Assembly (NCBI RefSeq): GCF_046250175.1
Contig: NZ_CP176468.1
Origin: Psychromonas sp030397575
Lineage (GTDB): Bacteria; Pseudomonadota; Gammaproteobacteria; Enterobacterales; Psychromonadaceae
Length of the DNA stretch: 64,000 nt
Direction: 5' to 3' (one strand)
Part shown: positions 38,603 through 46,785 of the stretch, piece by piece
How positions within the stretch are numbered: position 1 is the first letter of the stretch
Layout of the letters: each line of letters opens with the position of its first letter
Notes under the pieces: model-generated
What the model saw: the letters and a program-made list of their open reading frames with translations, nothing else
Told to the model about the DNA's origin: nothing
Database searches by the model: none
Made by a program: the position numbers and the translations under genes

Positions 38603-39820
38603 ATGAGTTTTGATGTATTAGCTATCCGCGAACAATTTCCAATTCTAAAGCGTCAAGTCAATGGTAAACCCTTGGTGTACTTAGATAACGCAGCAACCAC
38701 ACAGAAACCACAATGTGTGATTGATGCAATGGTTGATTATTACTCGAACAGTAACTCCAATGTGCACCGAGGTGCACACTTCCTTGCGGATCAAGCAACA
38801 CGTGGCTTTGAAAATGCGCGTGATATTATCCAGCAATTTCTAAATGCGCCAAAACGTGAAGAAGTGATTTGGACAACCGGCACCACCGAAAGTATAAACA
38901 TCGTAGCCAATGGTTTACGTACCCTACTTTCACCGGGTGATGAAGTCATTGCAACGGAAATGGATCACCATGCAAACCTAGTAACATGGCAACATGCTTG
39001 TAAAGAAGCAGGCGCAACGTTGCGTACCGTACCTGTGAACGATGCTGGTGAACTAGATCAAGTCGCTTATGAAAGCTTGCTCAATGAGAACACAAAATTC
39101 GTTGCTTTCCCGCATGTTTCAAACGTACTCGGTACAATCAATCCCGTTAAATCAATGACAGAAAAGGCTAAAAAAGTAGATGCCTTAGTATTAGTTGATG
39201 GCGCACAAGGTGCTGCACATGGTTGGGCTGATGTACAAGATATTGGTTGTGACTTTTACGCTTTTTCTGCGCATAAAATCTATGGCCCAATGGGCATAGG
39301 TATACTTTGGGGGAGAGAATCTGTCCTTGAAAGTTGGCCTGTATGGCGTACTGGTGGTGAAATGATTGCCACAGTGACCTTGCAAGATGCTACTTGGAAT
39401 GTATTGCCATACCGCTTTGAAGCAGGAACACCAAATGTAGGCGGTGCCATTGCCATGGGTGAAGCAGTACGTTGGTTTAGTGCATTAGATCAAGATGCAG
39501 TATTAGCACACGAACATGCATTACTTGCCTATGCCACTGAAAAAGCACAAGCATTTGAAGGCCTAACCATCATAGGTAACGCTAAAAATAAAATTGGTGT
39601 ATTAAGTTTTGTACTTGAACAAGGCCACCCTGCTGACCTTGGGTTCTTACTTGATCAGCAAGGTATCGCAATCAGAACGGGCGACCTATGTGCACAACCT
39701 TTAATGACGCGCTTTAATGTGCCAGGCACTGCACGTGCTTCATTCTCTATTTACAATACATTTGATGATATTGATGCTTTATTTGTTGCACTCAACAAAG
39801 CAAAAACAATGTTGTCTTAG
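38603..39820 (+). CDS. sufS: Cysteine desulfurase SufS
   Basis: This 405-residue group II cysteine desulfurase is PLP-dependent and takes sulfur from cysteine for the Suf scaffold. It shows YLDNAATTQKP, ATEMDHHANLVTWQ, the PLP-binding Lys in SAHKIYGPMG and the catalytic Cys in RTGDLCAQPL. The frame is open from an ATG at 38540 inside sufD, but the ATG at 38603 begins the family N-terminus (MSFDVLAIREQFP). Confidence 0.96.
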   Translation: MSFDVLAIREQFPILKRQVNGKPLVYLDNAATTQKPQCVIDAMVDYYSNSNSNVHRGAHFLADQATRGFENARDIIQQFLNAPKREEVIWTTGTTESINIVANGLRTLLSPGDEVIATEMDHHANLVTWQHACKEAGATLRTVPVNDAGELDQVAYESLLNENTKFVAFPHVSNVLGTINPVKSMTEKAKKVDALVLVDGAQGAAHGWADVQDIGCDFYAFSAHKIYGPMGIGILWGRESVLESWPVWRTGGEMIATVTLQDATWNVLPYRFEAGTPNVGGAIAMGEAVRWFSALDQDAVLAHEHALLAYATEKAQAFEGLTIIGNAKNKIGVLSFVLEQGHPADLGFLLDQQGIAIRTGDLCAQPLMTRFNVPGTARASFSIYNTFDDIDALFVALNKAKTMLS

Positions 39821-39829
39821 GAGTTATTA

Positions 39830-40180
39830 ATGACCGTATCTGTATTTGATCCAACTGCTAATATTTTATTAACTGAAGCAGCAGAAAAATACTTCTCAGC
39901 ACAAATGGCTAACAAGCCAGATAGTGTTATACGACTCAGTACCAAAGTAAGCGGTTGTACCGGCTTTGCCTACGTACTAGAAATCGAAGACCAACCTGCT
40001 GAAGACGATATTATTATCAAATTTTCTGATTTTGATATCGCTGTCGCAGCTAAATCAATGATGATGATAGCCGGCACAGAGATAGATCTTGTTACCGAAG
40101 GTATTAATCAAGTTGTTAAATATAACAACCCTAACGTTGTGGCTGAATGTGGCTGTGGCGAAAGCTTTAATGTGAGCTAA
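39830..40180 (+). CDS. sufA: A-type Fe-S carrier (SufA/IscA family)
   Basis: The 116-residue HesB/IscA protein carries the three cluster-binding Cys in GCTGF and ECGCGESF. It would transfer assembled clusters to targets. In E. coli sufA is first in its operon; here it follows sufS by nine bases. Confidence 0.92.
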   Translation: MTVSVFDPTANILLTEAAEKYFSAQMANKPDSVIRLSTKVSGCTGFAYVLEIEDQPAEDDIIIKFSDFDIAVAAKSMMMIAGTEIDLVTEGINQVVKYNNPNVVAECGCGESFNVS

Positions 40181-40183
40181 CTG

Positions 40184-40714
40184 ATGCAAAAGATGGTAGT
40201 AACACAACGCGCTTGTGCAGCGCGTAGAGTCCCAACTGGCGAACCAACCATTATTCCTGAAGGAGAGTTTATCTCCATTAATCAGAGCTTGGGTGGCAAC
40301 TACACAGTGACTTGGATGGGTAACATGTTGCGCATCGATGGTACCGATGCATCAGCAATTGGCCAGCAATCTGAAGTCTTGGAGTTTGAAGACCTTGGCA
40401 AAGATGAAATTGATGAAGATCAGGTATGGCAAGCACTAGATGGCATATACGATCCAGAAATCCCAATTAGTTTAGTTTCTTTAGGTCTAATCTACAAAGT
40501 ATCAGTAGAACAAAGTAACAAAACTGTCTCGATCGACATGACTTTAACAGCACCTGGATGTGGCATGGGCCCAGTACTTGTTAGCGACGTTGAATATCGT
40601 GTAGCAAAAGTACCCAATGTTGACAATGTAAAAGTTGAATTACTCTTTGATCCACCTTGGTCAAGAGAAATGATGAGTGAAGAAGCCCAATTAGAATCTG
40701 GTATGTTCTTCTAA
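40184..40714 (+). CDS. sufT: Fe-S assembly protein SufT (DUF59/MIP18)
   Basis: The 176-residue protein has an N-terminal region of about 80 residues specific to SufT and a C-terminal DUF59 (MIP18-like) domain with DGIYDPEIPISLVSLGLIY, the conserved Cys in TAPGCGMG and DPPWS. SufT takes part in Fe-S maturation or trafficking in many bacteria. It starts three bases after sufA and ends the operon at a strong terminator. Confidence 0.93.
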   Translation: MQKMVVTQRACAARRVPTGEPTIIPEGEFISINQSLGGNYTVTWMGNMLRIDGTDASAIGQQSEVLEFEDLGKDEIDEDQVWQALDGIYDPEIPISLVSLGLIYKVSVEQSNKTVSIDMTLTAPGCGMGPVLVSDVEYRVAKVPNVDNVKVELLFDPPWSREMMSEEAQLESGMFF

Positions 40715-40747
40715 CCTCTTTCACCACTGCACATAATCCAATATAAT

Positions 40748-40799
40748 AAATCGCACTTAGCTAGTTGTTTTATAAACAAGTTAACTGCGATTTTTTTTT
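40748..40799 (+). terminator. Strong terminator between sufT and sufE
   Basis: An outer stem AAATCGCA/TGCGATTT encloses an inner TTGTTT/AAACAA hairpin and runs into nine T residues. It separates sufE from the iscR-sufBCDSAT transcript. Confidence 0.92.
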
Positions 40800-40833
40800 A
40801 CGCTGTCTATAAAGTATAAATATTAGAGGTATC

Positions 40834-41244
40834 ATGTCATTACCAACAACAGAAGAGATCATTGAAGATTTAACATTTTTCGACGACTGGGAAGATAAAT
40901 ATAAGTATATTATTGATTTAGGGAAACAACTCCCCGCTTTTGATGATAAGTGGCACACCTCTGAACGCCTTGTAAAAGGTTGCCAAAGCAATGTTTGGAT
41001 CCAACCTGGTACCGAAGGCGAACTACTCACTTTCTCAGTAGACAGTGATGCCATTATCGTACGTGGATTACTTGGACTAGTACTAGCAGCATTTGATCAT
41101 AAAACGCCCCAAGAGATTGTAGATTTCGATATCTCAGCTTACTTCCAAGCCCTAGACCTAGAAAAACACCTCAGCCCTACTCGCGGCAATGGTTTACGCT
41201 CAATCGTAGGTCGCATTCAAAACATCGCGCAGGCGGCAGTTTAA
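40834..41244 (+). CDS. sufE: Sulfur acceptor SufE
   Basis: The 136-residue SufE protein takes persulfide sulfur from SufS and passes it to SufB. The acceptor Cys is in LVKGCQSNVW near residue 51, followed by the family pattern (ALDLEKHLSPTRGNGLRSIV). Unlike in E. coli it sits behind a strong terminator, so it probably has its own promoter in the 35 bp before the ATG or depends on read-through. Confidence 0.95.
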   Translation: MSLPTTEEIIEDLTFFDDWEDKYKYIIDLGKQLPAFDDKWHTSERLVKGCQSNVWIQPGTEGELLTFSVDSDAIIVRGLLGLVLAAFDHKTPQEIVDFDISAYFQALDLEKHLSPTRGNGLRSIVGRIQNIAQAAV

Positions 41245-41713
41245 AACACCAATCTAATAAATATTAAGGCTATTGAGTTAGCCTTATAACCCCTATCAAC
41301 ATACAAGCACAGTTGTTAACGATTTTATAATTCCTACGCAACAAAACCTTGAGTAAATATTATGAGGCCCAACCAAAAACGGTACCAATGTAAGTCACTT
41401 GCCTTTTCATGATATTTTTCAATCGTACATATTAATCATGAAAAGAAACTGCAGTACTTGGGTATTTATGTGTAAGATAACAGGAACCAAGTACGCGTCA
41501 TTGTACAGTGGATCATAAATCTATTACTGTTTCATAAAATGTGGTTTATAACACTTGCCCTTACTTGTATTTATTTTTAATTTAGAAATTTAGAAATTTA
41601 GAAATTTATTGCATGATAAACAGAGTATTCGTTAAGATGAATAGAAGAGAAATAAAAAAATCACTGCTATCGAGCCACTCATTTTATAACAGCCCATTAT
41701 AAATAGGTCATTC
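41245..41713. other. Intergenic, left edge of the defence island
   Basis: This 469-bp gap holds a weak hairpin AAGGCTA/TAGCCTT (41266-41285) after sufE, an inverted repeat CTTTTCATGAT/ATCATGAAAAG (41403-41445), a second GTACTTGG/CCAAGTAC (41454-41494), and a short tandem repeat of TTTAGAAA at about 41580-41608. No integrase, tRNA piece or clear attachment site was found. Confidence 0.55.
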
Positions 41714-43747
41714 ATGGATGCATTACTATTTGCAAAACTAGTTAAGGATGTAAAGGCGGGTAAACAGCTGCCTGATGCAATTTACTTACATAAAGATGCA
41801 TTTGAGGCTTTACCTCATACGCTGATAAAATTCATACCAGCTGTTGCTAATGCCTTAAACATTACAGAAAATGAATGGGACTTGGTTAAACTTTTCAAAA
41901 AAGAGTTCCGTTTATCACTGTTAAGTTATCCAGATTTCTACAACGATTCTTACCCTGCATTAAATCGAAGCATAAACGTAAACTTAAGCAAATTATCTCA
42001 CCGTATTACTGAGTACTCAAACTCCGATAATCCACCTATTTTGCACCGTAAAGAAACTATGGTTTCGCCTGCTAGTAAGTATTACCAATTATTTTGTGAC
42101 CTAACTGCTGAAGGTGAGCAAGCAGGCTTATACGAAAATACACGTATGATCGGTTTTAAAGGTTCTTGGGAACGTTTAATTGCTAAAAAAGGATACGAGC
42201 TAGTTGATGGTCGTTTATTTCGAAGCTCTGCCGTACAAAGCCCTGATGATAATAAAATAATAGATCGTCATTTAACGGCCATTGTACGACATGAACTTTC
42301 GGCCCCTTTAAAAACACTAGCTAAAAATGGCTTTTTGAATTGCGACTATTCAATATTTGATTATGGATGCGGTAGAGGCGACGACTTGCGCGAACTCGAA
42401 GCCCATGGAATAGATGCATTAGGTTGGGATTTAAACTACCGCCCTGATGCTGATAAAGTTATTTCTGACATTGTTAACATTGGTTTTGTAATTAATGTAA
42501 TAGAAGACAAAGATGAGCGAATAGGAGCGTTACTTGGGGCATGGGAGCTTTCACAAAAGTTACTTGTTGTATCAGCAATGCTCGGAAACGAAACGCTGAT
42601 AAGTCAGTTTCAACCATACAAAGATGGCGTAATTACGAGTCGTAACACCTTTCAAAAATACTACACGCAATCAGAGCTTAAAGCATTTATAGAAATGAGC
42701 GTTGACGAAAACGCCATTGCTGTTGCCCCTGGTATTTATTATATATTTAAAGATAAGCAACTTGAACAACACTTTTTACAAAACCGCCATAAACGCGCTT
42801 ATAAATGGCAGCACCTAACAGCGCCAGAACCTGTTAATGAAGAACAAGCGAGAATTTTATTTACTCAGCACCAGCAACTTTTTGAATCATTTTGGCTCAC
42901 ATGCTTAACGCTTGGCCGCTGCCCAGCAAACAATGAGTTTTCGCAAAGTGACAAAATAAAAGAAGTTATTGGCTCAAATAAAAAAGCCCTGCAACTTGTT
43001 TTAAAATGGTTTGAAGAAGAGGAGCTAACAACCGCCGAAACAATGCGTAGAGAAGATTTACTGCTTTACTTTGCACTCGCTATGTTTGAAAAGCGTAAGC
43101 CTTACGCCCAACAACCTGAAGATTTAAAACGCGACATAAAAGCATTCTTCGACACTTATAAAATAGCGCAGCACCAAGCTACTGAGCTGCTTTTTCAAAT
43201 AGCAGACAGCGCACTAATTGAATCACTGTGCCTAGAAGCAGAGAAGATATTACCCGCGAGTAAAGTCGACTTTGAAAATGGGCTCCCACACTCTCTAACG
43301 CTTCATAAGGATTTTATAACTCTGCTACCGCTAGTACTTCGCGTGTATATAGGCGCAGCACTACAAATGTACGGTGAGCTTGATGATATTCAGCTTATAA
43401 AAATTCACATACATTCAGGTAAGGTAACACTCCTTGGTTATGAAGGATTTTATGACTCTCCTCTTCCACAGCTAAAAGAACGTGTGAAAATAAAAATGGC
43501 AGATCAAGATGTTGACTTTTTTGATTACGTAATTGAAGAAAAACGCCCATTGCTCCTTAATAAAATTGATTATATCGACGATACATTTGAAGATTATAAA
43601 AAACAAAAGGCGTTTAATAAACGCCTTTTAAAAGAATTATATAAGCTAAAAGTAGGTTCAAATAACATTTACTTTTCTCTACTTTCTGAGCTACTTGAGC
43701 AAAACGGAACGCGTATCAGAAATTATAACTTACTGAAGGCTTCGTAA
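41714..43747 (+). CDS. DNA phosphorothioation-associated putative methyltransferase
   Basis: The 677-residue protein matches, from memory, the Dnd/Ssp-associated putative methyltransferase family. It has a family-specific N-terminus (YLHKDAFEALPHTL), a Rossmann SAM-binding motif IFDYGCGRGDD near residue 213, then WDLNYRPD and NIGFVINVIED, and a long C-terminal region of unknown function. Genes of this type sit next to phosphorothioation loci, but their substrate is not established. The 3' end overlaps the convergent sspE-like gene by 18 bp. Confidence 0.8.
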   Translation: MDALLFAKLVKDVKAGKQLPDAIYLHKDAFEALPHTLIKFIPAVANALNITENEWDLVKLFKKEFRLSLLSYPDFYNDSYPALNRSINVNLSKLSHRITEYSNSDNPPILHRKETMVSPASKYYQLFCDLTAEGEQAGLYENTRMIGFKGSWERLIAKKGYELVDGRLFRSSAVQSPDDNKIIDRHLTAIVRHELSAPLKTLAKNGFLNCDYSIFDYGCGRGDDLRELEAHGIDALGWDLNYRPDADKVISDIVNIGFVINVIEDKDERIGALLGAWELSQKLLVVSAMLGNETLISQFQPYKDGVITSRNTFQKYYTQSELKAFIEMSVDENAIAVAPGIYYIFKDKQLEQHFLQNRHKRAYKWQHLTAPEPVNEEQARILFTQHQQLFESFWLTCLTLGRCPANNEFSQSDKIKEVIGSNKKALQLVLKWFEEEELTTAETMRREDLLLYFALAMFEKRKPYAQQPEDLKRDIKAFFDTYKIAQHQATELLFQIADSALIESLCLEAEKILPASKVDFENGLPHSLTLHKDFITLLPLVLRVYIGAALQMYGELDDIQLIKIHIHSGKVTLLGYEGFYDSPLPQLKERVKIKMADQDVDFFDYVIEEKRPLLLNKIDYIDDTFEDYKKQKAFNKRLLKELYKLKVGSNNIYFSLLSELLEQNGTRIRNYNLLKAS

Positions 43748-45856
43748 ATGTAAAGTGATTGAGTTTTGTAATAGACTAAAACGCTCTTTTAAATTATCGG
43801 TATAATCTTTATCCAATATGTTTTTATCAAATGCTGTTGTATCAATCTTTATAAAGTGGCTGGCAAGCGATTTATTACCTACCTTTTTTAGATACTCGGC
43901 TGGCGCAAAATCTGAAATTAAACGGTTTGACTCTTTAGTTATGTAACTTAGATTTAGAGAGCTATTGAGTATATTCTCTGGGTTTTTCCTTAGCTCTGAT
44001 GATACTTCACCTATTTTCTTTACTCTTGCAAGTGGTATTAAATGGTGTAGTTCAAGTGCTAAATCATTAAAAGCTACATCCCATGCGGTTAACATAACAC
44101 CATTACCTTGCGGCTCTAAATCATGAGGCTGTCTAGATAGTATAAACTGTAGAAGAATATTTTTAATCGATGTAGGCTCTTTATCTATTGCATCATCTTT
44201 CCTTAGTAAAATATTCTCACTCACATAATCTTCAACATTTAATATCCTATTCTCATAAACCTCAAACTTATTTTCATCGTGGAATATTAGCTTATCAAGT
44301 TCTTTAATATCATTTATGCATCTGATATTTTGCGCCTTAGCATATCCACCACCAAGGGTAATCGACCAGTACCAATACTCAAGCTTATTGAGCTTATCCA
44401 CATCATTCCAGATATCATCATCACAAAGGTAATAACCTAAAACGACCAAAGTGAGTTTATATTGAACATCCTTACAACTTACAACACCACATCTAAGGTT
44501 TAAAAAACATAACGCTCTATTAATAGAATTTATTGTATGCTTAATATTTTTATTTACTAACTCCGCGCTTAATTTGAGAGCTTTTTCGCGTTTTATATGA
44601 CCTATGTCAATTGGCTCACCGAGTTCTTTTGTATAGGACAGTACAGAAAGTAAATTAACGAACCAATCTTTAACTATTTTTAATGGCTCATTACCATGTA
44701 CGGCTCCGAAACCTATAGAGTTCCATTGTATTTTTTTATCTTGCTTATTAAAACTCTTAGAAAGCGCTTTTGGAACTAACACTTCTTTACCAAGACCAAG
44801 AATTAGTTGCTGAGTTAAGTTATTTTCTTCACGGTTTTGTGCCGACTTTGCAACTATTAGGTCATATACGCTTAAGGGTTCGCCGCCGCGATTTATTGCC
44901 TCAAAGATAGCTACAGCTCGATCTATCTCTCCTCTCTTTAATTGCACAATAGGAACTTTTCTATTAAGTAAGTTTGATAATTCAAATGTTAAAGATTTCA
45001 CCCACTCAGCTTGTAATTGAGCAAATTGATTTACAAACCTCAAGCTTATGTCTTTATTTTTACAGTCGTCATATATTTCTTCAAAGTCACAATCTTCTAT
45101 GCCCAAAGAGTTAAAAATCTTTTTATAGTGTTCAATGGGAGTGCTTTCATCTAGATCATCTTTTATTTCTGCAATTCTATTCTCGGCGATCTTATTCAAT
45201 ACCTTTTTATGGATACCTTTATCACCTTTATAAATTTCCCAAAGAGGTAATAAGTAATCATTAGCGAAGCCATTTGTAATATCAGCTTTCGATAAACCTT
45301 CAACTTTATCTCCATGAGTTAAAACTCTAGTCACCTTTGGGTGATGTAACTCTTTATCCTTCGTTTTATGAATGACTTTAAATTCTATATTACCCTCAAT
45401 TTCTGAATCTGTTAATGTATTCAATTCTTTAAAAATTAAATCATTTAGACCAAAAATATCGCGTTCTTCAGTTCTAATATTTAAGAACCACCGGGTTCGC
45501 AGAGAACCAAATAATTGATCCCAATTATTCTTCCAGTCGGGGTTTGAAAAGTGATCATAAAAAATAGATCTTAAGGTCGTGAGTCTCTGCTGACCATCTA
45601 AAACAAATTCGCAGTCTTTCTCTTCTAATTCCACCTCATCTGGATAACAAAGCTTCCTTTTCGAAAAGTCTGTGCTAATCCCTTCTAGTGTCAGTAGACT
45701 ACCCATTGGTAAATCAACAATAAAAGATGCTAATAACTTTCTTTGCTTATCTCTACTCCAAACAAAACTTCTTTGAAAATTAGGTAAAACAAGCTTATGA
45801 TGATCTAATTCATCATAAATTACTGAAAGTTCTCTTTCGAGATTTTCGATTGCCAT
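43730..45856 (-). CDS. sspE: SspE-like DUF262/HNH phosphorothioation-sensing effector
   Basis: The 708-residue protein has an N-terminal DUF262 (ParB/Srx-like) domain with LPNFQRSFVWSRDKQRKLL and DGQQRLTTL (about 86), a nucleotide-using motif, and a C-terminal DUF1524/HNH-like nuclease with ELHHLIPLARV (about 603) followed by NILNSSLNLSYITKESN. This is the architecture of SspE, which nicks phage DNA in an SspABCD host and is stimulated by phosphorothioates, and of GmrSD type IV enzymes. It is last in a four-gene minus-strand operon, eight bases after the PLD gene, with AAGGA before the ATG. The neighbouring sspBCD genes favour SspE over GmrSD. Confidence 0.82.
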   Translation of the reverse strand: MAIENLERELSVIYDELDHHKLVLPNFQRSFVWSRDKQRKLLASFIVDLPMGSLLTLEGISTDFSKRKLCYPDEVELEEKDCEFVLDGQQRLTTLRSIFYDHFSNPDWKNNWDQLFGSLRTRWFLNIRTEERDIFGLNDLIFKELNTLTDSEIEGNIEFKVIHKTKDKELHHPKVTRVLTHGDKVEGLSKADITNGFANDYLLPLWEIYKGDKGIHKKVLNKIAENRIAEIKDDLDESTPIEHYKKIFNSLGIEDCDFEEIYDDCKNKDISLRFVNQFAQLQAEWVKSLTFELSNLLNRKVPIVQLKRGEIDRAVAIFEAINRGGEPLSVYDLIVAKSAQNREENNLTQQLILGLGKEVLVPKALSKSFNKQDKKIQWNSIGFGAVHGNEPLKIVKDWFVNLLSVLSYTKELGEPIDIGHIKREKALKLSAELVNKNIKHTINSINRALCFLNLRCGVVSCKDVQYKLTLVVLGYYLCDDDIWNDVDKLNKLEYWYWSITLGGGYAKAQNIRCINDIKELDKLIFHDENKFEVYENRILNVEDYVSENILLRKDDAIDKEPTSIKNILLQFILSRQPHDLEPQGNGVMLTAWDVAFNDLALELHHLIPLARVKKIGEVSSELRKNPENILNSSLNLSYITKESNRLISDFAPAEYLKKVGNKSLASHFIKIDTTAFDKNILDKDYTDNLKERFSLLQNSITLHLRSLQ

Positions 45857-45864
45857 ATCATTCC

Positions 45865-46785
45865 TTAATTAATTATTCTTATGATTTCACTTCTTCTACC
45901 AGGCATATAAACTTCTACCTCATCGCTCGCATAGAGCTTTAAATAAGAATATAAATTTGCTTGGAGATCTTTAATTTCTTGTCGGTAAGGCCCAGGGTCA
46001 TCTGCTAAAGCGTCATGCAATAACCTTGAGATTTGACCGAAACCTAGATCGCGTTCTGACTGGTTTTTAGTTATTTGTTTTTTTAACCAGCAGTATGCTT
46101 TTGTTCGCTTAAACAACGCTGACGCTAATGCAAAATCGCCTTTAGCATTCTCAATTTGAGCAAAGGGTAATGATGGGTTGACTTGATATTCACTCAAGCA
46201 AACATCTAGTTTACCTAGTGGAAAGTCAGATACAAACAGTTCAGATGTTTGTGGCAGTATATCTTCAGGCCATATAGCAGGTAACTCAGTTTCATTAGTG
46301 TCATAAAATTGTTCTAAATAAGCTTGCATTTCATCAAGCATACTTAGTGTTAAATCAGTCGCTGATTCCACAATTTTATTGATGAATGCTTTTGATTGTT
46401 CGCAGGCATTTACTCTGCTACACGACTCTAAATTACCATTATTAACTAGCGCTAAGCCTTTGCCCGTTAAATTAGCGCTGCCATTAAAAATAATGTCATG
46501 ATCTATTTGATAAATTTTTGCATGCAAGTTTACGAGTGCTTTAACTTGATAGCCATTATTAATGCAATCACGAAGTGCATTTAAGTCACTTGCACCTTTT
46601 GCAAAATCAATTGGCGTAAAACGGCCTATCAACTGTACTTTAGGTTTATTGCTATAAATTAACTGACCCAACCATCGTGTCGCTGGTTGGGTCATAAAAG
46701 CAGATATGACAGTTAGCTCTTTACAGCTAGGTAATAACTCTTCTAGCTGATGTGTAAGCTCTGAACTTGAGATTAAGTTCGACAT
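45865..46785 (-). CDS. PLD-family nuclease-like protein (possible SspFGH component)
   Basis: The 306-residue protein has one phospholipase D-type motif, HAKIYQIDHDIIFNGSANLT (His-x-Lys), as in PLD nucleases and the PLD domains attached to restriction helicases. The N-terminal half has the strand pattern of such domains (LTVISAFMTQPA, VQLIGRF). A single HKD motif implies dimerisation for activity. The ATG overlaps the stop of the GHKL ATPase gene by one base, so the two are translationally coupled. The role as a nuclease of the island is inference. Confidence 0.78.
   Translation of the reverse strand: MSNLISSSELTHQLEELLPSCKELTVISAFMTQPATRWLGQLIYSNKPKVQLIGRFTPIDFAKGASDLNALRDCINNGYQVKALVNLHAKIYQIDHDIIFNGSANLTGKGLALVNNGNLESCSRVNACEQSKAFINKIVESATDLTLSMLDEMQAYLEQFYDTNETELPAIWPEDILPQTSELFVSDFPLGKLDVCLSEYQVNPSLPFAQIENAKGDFALASALFKRTKAYCWLKKQITKNQSERDLGFGQISRLLHDALADDPGPYRQEIKDLQANLYSYLKLYASDEVEVYMPGRRSEIIRIIN

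Noticed and set aside
43730..45856. GmrSD type IV restriction enzyme as the name for the DUF262/HNH protein
   Set aside because: The fold is shared, but linkage to sspBCD and sspA makes SspE the better call; kept as an alternative.
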